Assembly (NCBI GenBank): GCA_022615575.1
Contig: JAKEGM010000039.1
Span: 1-48,460, forward strand
Direction of reading: 5' to 3'
DNA from: Planctomycetales bacterium
GTDB taxonomy: Bacteria; Planctomycetota; Phycisphaerae; Sedimentisphaerales; Anaerohalosphaeraceae
Length of the DNA stretch: 48,460 bases
Positions 17,082 to 26,514 of the stretch are shown here, piece by piece. Under the pieces are notes generated by a model. The model was not told the origin of the DNA, searched no databases, and worked only from the letters and a program-made list of their open reading frames with translations. How positions within the stretch are numbered: the stretch's first letter is position 1; each line of letters starts with the position of its first letter. Both the position numbers and the translations under genes were made by a program.

Positions 17082-18476
17082 ATGCTGAATCTGGATGATA
17101 CGATTGCGGCGGTCAGCAGCGCATCAGTTGCGGTCGTGGCGGCAGGGCGGAGCATTCTTCGCATCAGCGGGCCGGAAACCTTCACAATCCTTTCCCGAAT
17201 AGCGACGCCCGCGCAGCCGATAGAGAAAAACCGCATCGTTCTCTGCCGGGTGCACGTCGAGGAAGGGCTGGACGCGGAAGGGCGGGTGTATGCGTTCTTC
17301 CAGCCGCATTCCTATACAGGCCAGGACCTGGCCGAGCTGCATCTGGATGCCTGCGGCGCAATTGTCGAGGCCGTCCTGAAAAAAATCTATCGCTATGCCC
17401 GGCCTGCGGGACCGGGGGAATTTACGCAGCGGGCCTATCTGAACGGGCGGATTGACTTGACGCAGGCCGAGGCCGTCGCCGAAATCATTACGGCGGCCAA
17501 CACCGCTCAATTGGCCGCCGCCGAACGCCTGCTGGGAGGGCGGTTTTCCGACGCTGTTTCGGACGTGCGCGCTGGAATTATGGACCTGCTGGGGTTGCTG
17601 GAGGCAGGGCTGGATTTTGCGGAGGAGGATATTGAGCTTGTGTCCAAAGACCGCGCCTGCGCCCGGATGGCCGATTTCCGGCGGCAGGTATCCGACCTTC
17701 TGGAAGGCAGCATTCGGTGTGAGCGGATGATCGATCTGGATTCGGTCGGGTTGGCCGGCGTTCCGAATGCGGGCAAAAGCAGTTTGCTCAATGCGCTTCT
17801 GGGCGCAGAGCGGAGCATTGTGTCCGACGCCCGCGCGACGACGCGGGATGTGCTGACCGGCGTCCTGCCGCTTGACGGACTGGATTGTGTTTTATTTGAC
17901 TGTGCCGGCCTGCTCCTGCCGGAAGACCAGGCCGCGCCGATTCATCGGTTATCGCATCAGGCCTCGCTTGCCGCTCTCAACAAAGCCGCCGTAGTGTTAT
18001 TTTGTGTGGATGCCGGCAAGAGAGATGTGACGGCGGATGTGCAGATGCGAAAGCAGGTCGCCGCGCCCGCTGTGATTTATGTGATGACCAAGCTTGATGC
18101 CATTTCGCCGCAGGACACCCGGCGAAGGCGCGAGTATTTAAATGGTAGGTTTGAAGCCGACTTTATTCCAACCAGCGCTGCAACGGGGGAAGGCCTGGGC
18201 GAATTAAAGGAGCGAATCCGAACCGAATTGATGCGGCTTCGAGCGGGTGATCGGGAACATCAGGACCGCCTGACAATCAACCAGCGGCATGAACAAAAGC
18301 TCATGGAAGCGGTAACGCTGCTCGGCGAAGCCGCCGACGAAATGAAGAACGATGCTGCGGAAGTTGCCGCGATGCTGCTGCGGCAGACCCACCGTCTGCT
18401 GGGGGGACTGGAGCGCGAAGATGTCAGCGAGCAGATTCTGGACCGCATTTTTTCGCGGTTTTGCATCGGCAAATAG
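17082..18476 (+). CDS. mnmE: tRNA modification GTPase MnmE (TrmE)
   Basis: N-terminal DDTIAAVSSASVAVVAAGRSILRISGPE; FTQRAYLNGRIDLTQAEAVAEII; GVPNAGKSSLLNALLG; C-terminal ILDRIFSRFCIGK. Start 17082 preferred over 16986. Confidence 0.96.
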   Translation: MLNLDDTIAAVSSASVAVVAAGRSILRISGPETFTILSRIATPAQPIEKNRIVLCRVHVEEGLDAEGRVYAFFQPHSYTGQDLAELHLDACGAIVEAVLKKIYRYARPAGPGEFTQRAYLNGRIDLTQAEAVAEIITAANTAQLAAAERLLGGRFSDAVSDVRAGIMDLLGLLEAGLDFAEEDIELVSKDRACARMADFRRQVSDLLEGSIRCERMIDLDSVGLAGVPNAGKSSLLNALLGAERSIVSDARATTRDVLTGVLPLDGLDCVLFDCAGLLLPEDQAAPIHRLSHQASLAALNKAAVVLFCVDAGKRDVTADVQMRKQVAAPAVIYVMTKLDAISPQDTRRRREYLNGRFEADFIPTSAATGEGLGELKERIRTELMRLRAGDREHQDRLTINQRHEQKLMEAVTLLGEAADEMKNDAAEVAAMLLRQTHRLLGGLEREDVSEQILDRIFSRFCIGK

Positions 18477-18500
18477 AACCACGGCTGCCGGCAGGTTTCA

Positions 18501-19088
18501 TTAAAAGTTTTTGATGCCCGTGAACACAATTTGGGCCGCCAGCGCGGTCAGGACCAGGGCGGTCAGCTTGGTCATTATGGCGAGGACTTTTTGCCCGAAA
18601 ATTTTCTGGAGCCGCTCGGCCTGCAGCAGAAACATCGCCATTGTGATGCCGCCCGCCAAAATTCCCGCAAACGTTACCATGCGCAGTTTCAGCTCCGTGA
18701 TTTCTGTCCCCCAGACCATCAGGGTGCCGATGGTGCCCGGCCCGACGATAATCGGCAGCGCCAGGGGAACGATGGAAAAATCTTCATCTTTGGTTTGCTG
18801 CGGCGGTTTGCTGATGCCCAGCACCAGCATCACCGAGGTCAGAAAAAGCGTGGTTCCCGTGCCGATCTGAAACGCCGCCAGCGTGATTCCCAGCAGTCCG
18901 AACAGCGGCTTGCCGAAAAAGAAAAACACAGTAATGGCAATCAGGACCGTCACCGACGCCCGCACGGCAGCCCGCCGGCGGGCGTGAGAATCCATCCCCT
19001 CGGCCATCATCAAAAACATCGACATCGTAAAGAACGGCGCCAGCAGAAAAAACATTTTGACATACGTATTCACAAATTCCTGAAGCAT
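18501..19088 (-). CDS. MarC-family integral membrane protein
   Basis: Polytopic; PLALPIIVGPGTIGTLMVWG and NPxG-poor MarC architecture. Confidence 0.85.
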   Translation of the reverse strand: MLQEFVNTYVKMFFLLAPFFTMSMFLMMAEGMDSHARRRAAVRASVTVLIAITVFFFFGKPLFGLLGITLAAFQIGTGTTLFLTSVMLVLGISKPPQQTKDEDFSIVPLALPIIVGPGTIGTLMVWGTEITELKLRMVTFAGILAGGITMAMFLLQAERLQKIFGQKVLAIMTKLTALVLTALAAQIVFTGIKNF

Positions 19089-19175
19089 AGGTCCTCACTG
19101 TTCAATATGCAGACGCCGCCGCCAAACGACCGTCGATCAGCGTCCATTTTCAGTTACACAAAAACGACATGCCGC

Positions 19176-19952
19176 TTATCGAACCGGGCCGTATTTATCC
19201 TCGAACCGGCGGATGATGTCAACGAATTCCTCCGGCAGGCGTGCGAGGGCTTCGTCTGCGAGCCGCGAGGGGATTTCTTTGTAATACGCCTGGGCAATGC
19301 CGCCGGCGATGCAGGCCAGCGTGTCGCTGTCGCCGCCCAGCGAGATGGCCAGCCGGATCGTGTTCTCAAAATCGGTGGAATCCAGAAATGCGATGATGGC
19401 CTCCGGCACGGTACCCTGACAGGATTCATTAAAGACGTGAGTGGGACGAATCTGTTCGATTGTTCGGTTAAGGTTATAACCGAAACGACCGGCAATCTCC
19501 CGCCGAATAGTTTCTTTATCGCCGCCGGTACGGGCCAGGTATATCGCCAATGCCGTTGCCTGGGCGCCCTTGATGCCCTCAGGATGGTTGTGTGTAACCT
19601 CGGCGCTGCGCCCGGCCTCCTGCAAGACTGCATCGGCGCTGTCAAACGCAAAGCCCACCGGAGCCACCCGCATCGCCGAGCCGTTGCCCCAACTGTTGTA
19701 AGGTCCGGCATCGGCGGACATCAGCCAGGCGCCGAAATTGCCGCCGTAGCCGCGTCCCGGATAGCGTCTGCCGAAATCCCGGTAGGCCGCCGCATAGTCG
19801 GTTCCGTTCAGAATCGCCTGTGCCGTTGCGGCGGTCAGCACCGTATCGTCCGTAAAGGTGCACCCCTGACCGAACATGGCAAACGAGGTGGTCTTAACCG
19901 GCTCAAACTCATGGACAGACCCCGCAATGTCTCCAATAATTGCCCCACGCAT
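19176..19952 (-). CDS. ADP-ribosylglycohydrolase family protein
   Basis: MRGAIIGDIAGSVHEF, FTDDTVLTAATA, GNGSAMRVAPVGF, AISLGGDSDTLACIAGGIAQAYY. Confidence 0.93.
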   Translation of the reverse strand: MRGAIIGDIAGSVHEFEPVKTTSFAMFGQGCTFTDDTVLTAATAQAILNGTDYAAAYRDFGRRYPGRGYGGNFGAWLMSADAGPYNSWGNGSAMRVAPVGFAFDSADAVLQEAGRSAEVTHNHPEGIKGAQATALAIYLARTGGDKETIRREIAGRFGYNLNRTIEQIRPTHVFNESCQGTVPEAIIAFLDSTDFENTIRLAISLGGDSDTLACIAGGIAQAYYKEIPSRLADEALARLPEEFVDIIRRFEDKYGPVR

Positions 19953-19976
19953 TGTAATTCCTTTCTGCCAAGTGCC

Positions 19977-20729
19977 TTAGTCCAGATGAACCACACCCTG
20001 CTTACGGTCGGCAGCGAGGGAGGCCTTCTTGATGGCGTCATAAAGGTTTTTCGGTTCGGCCACCTTTTCGAATTCAAAGACCGGGTCCGTTTCGTCTTTG
20101 GTCACCAGCGTTACCGCCCCCACGCCCGTGATGCAGTCCAGCAGCGAGCGGTGCAGTTTGATATCAACCACGCGGAACATATCGAGATTATCAATATGCC
20201 GGCTGAAAATCCCGCGGGAAAACTCGATTCGGTCGGGATTGACCTCGTAGCGAATGCGCTTCAACTGGGCAATCTGAAAGAAGAGACAGCCAAATACGAT
20301 TATCGCCAACCCCAGCCCTATGCGGACTGCATAGCCGTCTATCCTTTCGGCCGTTTCCGCAGAGATGTTCGGGAATATCTTTGCGGTCCATGTTCCGACA
20401 GGGGACGCCATTATAAACACGGCGACGGCCAAAAACATGGCTGCCGTAACGAACGAACCCAACAGTCCCCACAACGACGGCGAAGCGGCAAACAGCACAT
20501 AATCTGGCTGGTCATTCTCGTCTGGCGAAACCGGGGCATCCTGCGTGCGCCGCGCCGCCGCGACCTGTCTCCCTGTCGTTGGCTCAGGGCGCGGACCCCG
20601 GCGGGCATGATGCGATACCGGCAAACCCTCCTTGTCTTCGAGAAACTCCCGGCAGAACCGGCACTTGACGGCCTCGACGTGAATCATTTCCCCGCAAAAC
20701 GGACATTTTTTCGTCGCATTCTCAACCAT
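19977..20729 (-). CDS. Zinc-ribbon plus bacterial PH-domain membrane protein
   Basis: KKCPFCGEMIHVEAVKCRFCREFLED zinc ribbon; two TM segments; RYEVNPDRIEFSRGIFSRHIDNLDMFRVVDIKLHRSLLDCITGVGAVTL. Confidence 0.8.
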   Translation of the reverse strand: MVENATKKCPFCGEMIHVEAVKCRFCREFLEDKEGLPVSHHARRGPRPEPTTGRQVAAARRTQDAPVSPDENDQPDYVLFAASPSLWGLLGSFVTAAMFLAVAVFIMASPVGTWTAKIFPNISAETAERIDGYAVRIGLGLAIIVFGCLFFQIAQLKRIRYEVNPDRIEFSRGIFSRHIDNLDMFRVVDIKLHRSLLDCITGVGAVTLVTKDETDPVFEFEKVAEPKNLYDAIKKASLAADRKQGVVHLD

Positions 20730-20870
20730 AGTGCCGCCCAGCGTACCCCAAAACCGAAATTTTGCAAGCGAAATCGTCCGTAGTTGTTTACACTTCCCAT
20801 AAGCCGTTATTTCGGTTATAATTTTTCCTAAATTGAAAATTTGAAATGTGGAAATTGGAAATCCAACCCT

Positions 20871-22202
20871 ATGGCATTACCTATTGTTGCAATAATCGGG
20901 CGGCCCAATGTGGGCAAAAGCAGCTTGCTCAACTCGCTGTCGGGCCAGATGATCAGTATCGTGGACCCGACCGCCGGCGTGACGCGCGACCGGGTCAGCA
21001 CGATTATCAATGAGGGCGACCGGTATTTCGAGCTGGTCGATACCGGTGGCTACGGCATTGTGGACAGCGACGCCCTTGAATCGCATGTCGAAAACCAGAT
21101 TTTTCTGGCCATCGAATCCGCCTGCCTGGTGCTGTTTATGGTCGATATCCGCGAAGGCGTGATGCCGCTGGATGAAACCATTGCTGCGCTGCTGCGGAAA
21201 CACGCACTCAAGGTTATTCTCGTAGCCAACAAGGCCGACAGCCCCAAGCAGCTTTCGGGAGCGGGGGAGTTTGTCAAACTCGGTTTCGGGGAGCCGATTT
21301 GTATTTCGGCGGCCAATCTGGTGAATCGGGCAGACCTGATGGAGCAGATTTGCCGGGTGATGGACCATCTGCCCAAGGTAAAACCCGCTAACGCGGTGAT
21401 GAAACTCGCCATCGTGGGCAAGCGCAACGCCGGCAAGAGCACCTTCATCAACTCTGTCGTGGGCGAGGAACGCGTGATTGTCAGCGAAATCCCCGGCACC
21501 ACCCGCGATGCGGTGGATGTCCGCTTTGAAAAGGACGGCCGGCAGTTTCTTATCATCGACACCGCGGGTGTGCGGAAAATCGGCAAGATGCAGAACGACA
21601 TCGAGTATTACGGCTATACCCGTGCCGCCCGCAGCGTGCGCCGGGCCGATGTGGTGCTGTTCATGATGGACGCGACGACTAAAATCTCGCAGGTTGATAA
21701 AAAACTCTGCGCCCTGATTGCCGCCGAATACAAGCCCTGCGTGATTATCGTCAACAAGTGGGACCTGGCCAAAGAGGCGGCCGACACGCAGGATTACGCC
21801 GACTACCTCGACCGGGTTCTGGTCGGCATCCGCCGTGCACCGATCGCCTTTACCACCGCCAAAGACGGCAAAAACACCCAGAGCGTGCTGGACCTGGCCG
21901 CCGAACTGTTCAAACAGGCCACAGCCAAAATCTCGACAGGGCGTCTTAACAGGGCCGTCGAAATTCTCTCTCAGGAAAAAACCAGCACCCCGCACAAAAA
22001 GGGCGGTTTTCCGAAGATTTATTACGCCACGCAGGTGGCCTCCAATCCCGTTTGCATCCTGCTGTTCGTCAATAACCCGTCCCTGTTCGACGAGTCCTAT
22101 CAGCGGTTTGTCATCAGCCGCCTGGGGGAACTGCTTGGGCTGGATGAAGTCCCCATCCGGCTGCTGCTGCGAAAACGCGGCTCGGAAAAACAAAAAAAAT
22201 AA
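20871..22202 (+). CDS. der: Ribosome biogenesis GTPase Der (EngA), double GTPase
   Basis: Two G1 motifs, GRPNVGKSSLLN and GKRNAGKSTFIN; DTGGYG and DTAGVR; KH-like C-terminus GLDEVPIRLLLRKR. Confidence 0.97.
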   Translation: MALPIVAIIGRPNVGKSSLLNSLSGQMISIVDPTAGVTRDRVSTIINEGDRYFELVDTGGYGIVDSDALESHVENQIFLAIESACLVLFMVDIREGVMPLDETIAALLRKHALKVILVANKADSPKQLSGAGEFVKLGFGEPICISAANLVNRADLMEQICRVMDHLPKVKPANAVMKLAIVGKRNAGKSTFINSVVGEERVIVSEIPGTTRDAVDVRFEKDGRQFLIIDTAGVRKIGKMQNDIEYYGYTRAARSVRRADVVLFMMDATTKISQVDKKLCALIAAEYKPCVIIVNKWDLAKEAADTQDYADYLDRVLVGIRRAPIAFTTAKDGKNTQSVLDLAAELFKQATAKISTGRLNRAVEILSQEKTSTPHKKGGFPKIYYATQVASNPVCILLFVNNPSLFDESYQRFVISRLGELLGLDEVPIRLLLRKRGSEKQKK

Positions 22203-22289
22203 GCGATGGTCCGGCTGTACCCCACTAAATCCCTGTTCCCGCGGCAAGAGCCAAAGACCCGCCCGGCCTGGCTTGCCGCCTTAATTTTC

Positions 22290-22318
22290 TTGCAATCGCG
22301 GCAGGGGGGCTGTAGAGT
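22290..22318 (+). promoter_or_regulatory. Candidate promoter for tRNA-Ser
   Basis: TTGCAA (22290-22295), 17-bp spacer, TAGAGT (22313-22318), 34 bp before the tRNA. Confidence 0.45.
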
Positions 22319-22352
22319 AGGCGGGAATTTGCGTGACGGTCAAAAACAACCG

Positions 22353-22439
22353 GGAGAGGTGTCGGAGCGGCTGATCGAGCTGGTTTCGAAAACCAGTGTG
22401 CTCGTAAGAGTACCGCGGGTTCGAATCCCGCCCTCTCCG
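22353..22439 (+). tRNA. tRNA-Ser (anticodon CGA)
   Basis: Acceptor stem ggagagg/cctctcc, anticodon arm ctggt-ttCGAaa-accag, long variable arm, T-arm cgggttcgaatcccg; CCA not encoded; followed by a T-run. Confidence 0.95.
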
Positions 22440-22520
22440 TTTTTTTACCGCGGTTGCGCCCGGATGGTTTGAAACGCGATTCAGGGTGTTCATTCCTGAC
22501 TGCCGCAAGGGCGGCCTTTT

Positions 22521-23621
22521 CTAAAAGGTCTTTCGGGACGGCATTTTTCGATATTGGCGCAGGGCATCGAGGAAGGTCTGCATATCTTCCGGCAGGGGGG
22601 CCTCAAAGGTCATTCGCTGCAGGGTCGCAGGGTGTGTGATTTCCAGTTTCCATGCGTGCAGGGCGCAGCGGGCCAGCAGGGGTTCTTCGGCCGCCGGTTC
22701 GCGGTTTTCCATCTGCCAGGGGTACACAACCTTGCCGCCGTACATATCATCGGCCACAATCGGGTGCTTGATATAGGACATGTGGACGCGAATCTGGTGG
22801 GTGCGTCCGGTTTTGAGGTCCAACTGCACCAGCGAAAACCCGCGAAACGCCTCCAGCACCTCGTAACAGGTGACGGATTCTTTGCCGATGTCCGGGCGAA
22901 TCGAAAACTTCTCCCGTATCGTCGGATGCATCCCCAGCGGCTGCTTGATGCAGTCGGCGTGCAGTTCGGGCGTGCCGTGAACGATGGCGATATAGGTTTT
23001 CCTGGTGGTGCGGTCGGCAAACTGCCGCGACAGCTTCCAGTGAGCCGTGTCGGTCTTCGCGACGACCAGGCAGCCGGTGGTGTTGCGGTCCAGCCGGTGG
23101 ACAATGCCGGGACGGATGTCATCGGGGCACGACGACAGGCGCTGAAAATGATAGACCAGCCCATTGACCAGGGTGCCGTTTTTGTACCCGCGGGCCGGAT
23201 GTACAATAAGGTTGGCCTGTTTATTGAGCACCAGCATATCGTCGTCCTCATAAAGGACGTGGATGGGGATATTTTCGGGAATCAGTTCGCGCAGTTCCCG
23301 CGCGGGCAGAATCAGGTCAACGGCATCGCCGGACTGGAGTTTATGGCTGGGCTTGGCGGGACGGCCGTTGACATTGACGCCCTGTTCCCGGATGAGCGCC
23401 TGAAGACGCGTCCGACTGAACTGGCTGAACCGGCCGCACAGGTATTTGTCCAGCCGGTTAAATTTCAGGTTGGCCCCCACGCGGAACCGCAGCTGCCGAC
23501 CCGCCAGCTCATCCGTTTCCTCGTCGGTCAGGGAACGGTCCAGATCGATGACCGGGTTGTCTGACGCAGCATCTTCGCCGCCGTTGATGTCGTCCGGGAG
23601 AATGTCTTTTGGATCCGGCAT
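22521..23621 (-). CDS. RluD-family pseudouridine synthase with S4 domain
   Basis: S4-like RLDKYLCGRFSQFSRTRLQALI; GIVHRLDRNTTGCLVVAKT; LKTGRTHQIRVHM. Confidence 0.94.
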   Translation of the reverse strand: MPDPKDILPDDINGGEDAASDNPVIDLDRSLTDEETDELAGRQLRFRVGANLKFNRLDKYLCGRFSQFSRTRLQALIREQGVNVNGRPAKPSHKLQSGDAVDLILPARELRELIPENIPIHVLYEDDDMLVLNKQANLIVHPARGYKNGTLVNGLVYHFQRLSSCPDDIRPGIVHRLDRNTTGCLVVAKTDTAHWKLSRQFADRTTRKTYIAIVHGTPELHADCIKQPLGMHPTIREKFSIRPDIGKESVTCYEVLEAFRGFSLVQLDLKTGRTHQIRVHMSYIKHPIVADDMYGGKVVYPWQMENREPAAEEPLLARCALHAWKLEITHPATLQRMTFEAPLPEDMQTFLDALRQYRKMPSRKTF

Positions 23622-23624
23622 AAA

Positions 23625-24482
23625 TTACGGTTCGGTCGCTGGCTGTTGGGGCGTTGAGTCGCCGGTCGGCACGGTCTGTTCAGCGTCCGATGCTTTTGCC
23701 GCCGGTCCGTCTAAAACCGGCTGGGGTGCGGCCTCGATGACGGAGGTTGTTTCTGTTGCCGTCTCAAGGGCTTCCGTATCTTCAGCCGGGAGAACGTCCG
23801 CGGGCGACGGCGCAAATGTAAAGACCTGGGAATTATCCGCCAGTCCATCCAGGCGCTGCTGGGCCTGCTTGGGCAGCGCGGTGGCCTCGAAGGTTTTGTC
23901 GGCAATGATACCTTTGTAAATATCAGCGGCCTGGGTTGTTTGTCCGAGTTCTTCGGCACACAGGCCCAGCCCGAACTTGGCCATGGCCTTCAATTCAGGC
24001 GTTCCTGCGGCCTCGGCGGCTTGTTCGTAGGCGGCCCGGGCCTTCTGTGTCTGGGTTTCGAGCATTTCGGCGCTGACATCGGGGCGCAGGTGAAGTTCTG
24101 TGCGAATGGCCTGGGCGGCCTTAATCCGGGCCAATGCGGCCAGATTCGGATTGTCGATGTCCGAGGCCTGTCCCAGCAGGGCGTCGGCATTGACCAGAAG
24201 CGTGCTGAGCGCCTTGTTTTTGGCCTCAGCGTCGCCCTCGGCGGCCTGCAGGACGTCGTACACATTCTGATCCAGCGTCTGGATGGATTGAGTTACGCTG
24301 CTTTGGGCGGCAACATCTCTCTGACGGCTCATCCGAGTGAACATCGGCCAGGTAATCAGCCCGGCGGCAATCAGCACAACGCCAATAATGACGTTTGAGT
24401 TCTCCTTGATAAGCTGCGGCAGATGACCGAGCTGCTCAGCCAGTTCGTTTGTTTTCAGTTCATGACGGTGTCCGGCGTCCAT
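23625..24482 (-). CDS. Membrane-anchored TPR-like protein (YfgM-like)
   Basis: N-terminal cytosolic stretch, one TM (NVIIGVVLIAAGLITWPMF), Ala-rich helical repeats, Pro/Ala-rich tail. Start at 24482 preferred over 24683. Confidence 0.65.
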   Translation of the reverse strand: MDAGHRHELKTNELAEQLGHLPQLIKENSNVIIGVVLIAAGLITWPMFTRMSRQRDVAAQSSVTQSIQTLDQNVYDVLQAAEGDAEAKNKALSTLLVNADALLGQASDIDNPNLAALARIKAAQAIRTELHLRPDVSAEMLETQTQKARAAYEQAAEAAGTPELKAMAKFGLGLCAEELGQTTQAADIYKGIIADKTFEATALPKQAQQRLDGLADNSQVFTFAPSPADVLPAEDTEALETATETTSVIEAAPQPVLDGPAAKASDAEQTVPTGDSTPQQPATEP

Positions 24483-24694
24483 GATTGACCTTTCGATTGT
24501 ATAAGGGTCTATAGTGTCGTTTAATTTTTGCCGGGATACAGGTTTTCCGCCGGGCAAAACCGGCCGCAGGAAACCTGCCGGCATAAATACGAACCAACCA
24601 TTATAGGAAAAATACCTTTGACATGCAATAGTTTTTAGTGATACTGCGTTTTCCTGAAAAAATGGGAATGAACAGATAAGCACAAGGAATCAAA

Positions 24695-26488
24695 ATGAGA
24701 CATTTTGGGGCTAAAACAGCGGTTTTCTGCGTTTTTTGGGCAGGACTTATGGCCGGATTTTCCGGGGCCGCCGAAACCTTGGATAATACGCAATACATCG
24801 ATATTGACGAAATCCGCACCGATATGGACGCCTATTGCCTGACCGTTTTTGCGCCGGGGTCAACGGTGGAAAAATTCGGTCTTAAAGTCCTCAGTGTCGT
24901 GCGAAATCACACCGCCGGGCGGCATATGATTCTTGTGAAGGGCACCGATGAGCGGTTTATACACAGCGGTGCCGTTCAAGGGTGCAGCGGTTCGCCGGTC
25001 TTTATTGACGGCCGTCTGGCGGGTGCGCTGGCGGCTGGATGGTCCGGCAATTTAGATTCTTTGTATCTGGTACGTCCGATTAAGGACATGCTCGCGGTCG
25101 GCAGTGTCGAAACGGCGGCCTTGTCCGGTGCGGCGAAGGCGGAGTTTGATTTTTCCCAGCCGCTGGATTTGACGGTGTACCATCAGCAATTTTTGGAGCG
25201 GCAGCAATCGCGTCCTCAAAGCGGGGGTACGCTGTTGCCGCTGTCCACCTCGCTGCCGGCGGAGGTCTGTCAGCAATACGGCGGCATGCTTGGGCAGATG
25301 GGGCTGATGCCTGCGGCGGCAGGGCCTGCCGTGCTGGGCGAATCGGCGAAGGAGGCCGGTTCATTTGAGCGGGGCGGCGTGCTGTCGGTGATTCTCTGCG
25401 GCGGCGATATTTCTCTGGCGGGCGTTGGTACGGTAACCGAAATCGTCGGGGATCAGGTATATGGTTTCGGGCACGCCATGGAGGGCGAGGGGCCGATTCA
25501 TCTGCCGATGGCCGCCGGTGTGGTGCATTCCGTCGTGGCCAACCGGGACAGCGCATTCAAATTGGCCTCACCCGGTCCTGTTCTCGGCACACTTGAGTTT
25601 GACCAGAGCAGCGCCGTGCGGGGAACCATCGGAAAAGTTCCCAAGACCATCCCGCTGCGGATTGAAGTCAGCCGTTTTAATGATCCTCAACGGCGTGTTT
25701 ACAACTGTTTTCTGGCGGACGATCGATCGAAAACATCCGCTATCCTGCAGATGGCTCTTGCCGGCGCCTGTCAGATGCAGGGTCCGCTGCCGCCGGAACA
25801 CACCATTCGCTATACCGGACGAATTGTCCTGGAGGATGGCCGCTCGCTTGACATTGACAACATTTCGTCCGGACGTCAATTGGCGGAAGCGGTCACGGAG
25901 ATGGCCTCCGCCGCGAATATGCTGATGAATAATCCCTTTGAGAGGGTGCCCATCCGTTCCATCGAGGCCCGGATGGATATTGAACCAGTCAGCATTGCCG
26001 CCTCCATCTGGAGCGTCAATGTGTCGAACACAAAGGTTCGTCCCGGCCAGACCATAACGGCGTCGGTTGTTTTGAGATTTTTCCAGGCGCCCCAAAAAAC
26101 CGTGACGCTTGACCTCCAGGTGCCGGATACCCTCGCTCCGGGAAAATACAAGGTTCGAATTGTCGGCGCCGCCGGTTATCAGGCGTTTGCGGCCAAGGCA
26201 GCCCCGCAGAAGTTTCGCGCATATGACCTGGAGTCGCTCACGGGCAGTCTGGAGCGGCTGTTCAAGTATCGCCGCGACCGGCTCTATGCGGTGATGCCGG
26301 TTCCCGCGACGGGAGTGGTCCTCCGGCAGCACGAACTGGGCGAACTGCCGCCGACCAAAATGCTGCTGATGCAGGACGCCAAGCGGCTGCTGCCGCTGGA
26401 ACCGTACAATGCCTGGGCCGAAAGCAGCATTTCGCTGGAGGCCGTTGTGGACGGCGCCGCTGAAGTTGAAATCACTGTGGAAAAGTAA
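24695..26488 (+). CDS. SpoIVB-type (S55) peptidase-domain protein, secreted
   Basis: Signal peptide; RFIHSGAVQGCSGSPVFIDGRLAGALAAGW; YGFGHAMEGEGPIHLPMAAGVVHSVVA, an S55 pattern. Confidence 0.85.
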   Translation: MRHFGAKTAVFCVFWAGLMAGFSGAAETLDNTQYIDIDEIRTDMDAYCLTVFAPGSTVEKFGLKVLSVVRNHTAGRHMILVKGTDERFIHSGAVQGCSGSPVFIDGRLAGALAAGWSGNLDSLYLVRPIKDMLAVGSVETAALSGAAKAEFDFSQPLDLTVYHQQFLERQQSRPQSGGTLLPLSTSLPAEVCQQYGGMLGQMGLMPAAAGPAVLGESAKEAGSFERGGVLSVILCGGDISLAGVGTVTEIVGDQVYGFGHAMEGEGPIHLPMAAGVVHSVVANRDSAFKLASPGPVLGTLEFDQSSAVRGTIGKVPKTIPLRIEVSRFNDPQRRVYNCFLADDRSKTSAILQMALAGACQMQGPLPPEHTIRYTGRIVLEDGRSLDIDNISSGRQLAEAVTEMASAANMLMNNPFERVPIRSIEARMDIEPVSIAASIWSVNVSNTKVRPGQTITASVVLRFFQAPQKTVTLDLQVPDTLAPGKYKVRIVGAAGYQAFAAKAAPQKFRAYDLESLTGSLERLFKYRRDRLYAVMPVPATGVVLRQHELGELPPTKMLLMQDAKRLLPLEPYNAWAESSISLEAVVDGAAEVEITVEK

Positions 26489-26514
26489 TCATTCATCAGA
26501 ATAAGGGATATGGC

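Noticed and set aside
18531-20783. 750-aa plus-strand ORF
   Set aside because: Antisense shadow of marC, the ADP-ribosylglycohydrolase and the PH-domain gene; low-complexity Arg/His/Gln-rich translation.
20877-22247. 456-aa minus-strand ORF
   Set aside because: Antisense to der, whose two GTPase domains are unambiguous.
22206-22472. 88-aa ORF overlapping the tRNA-Ser
   Set aside because: Translation of a tRNA gene and flanks; no independent support.
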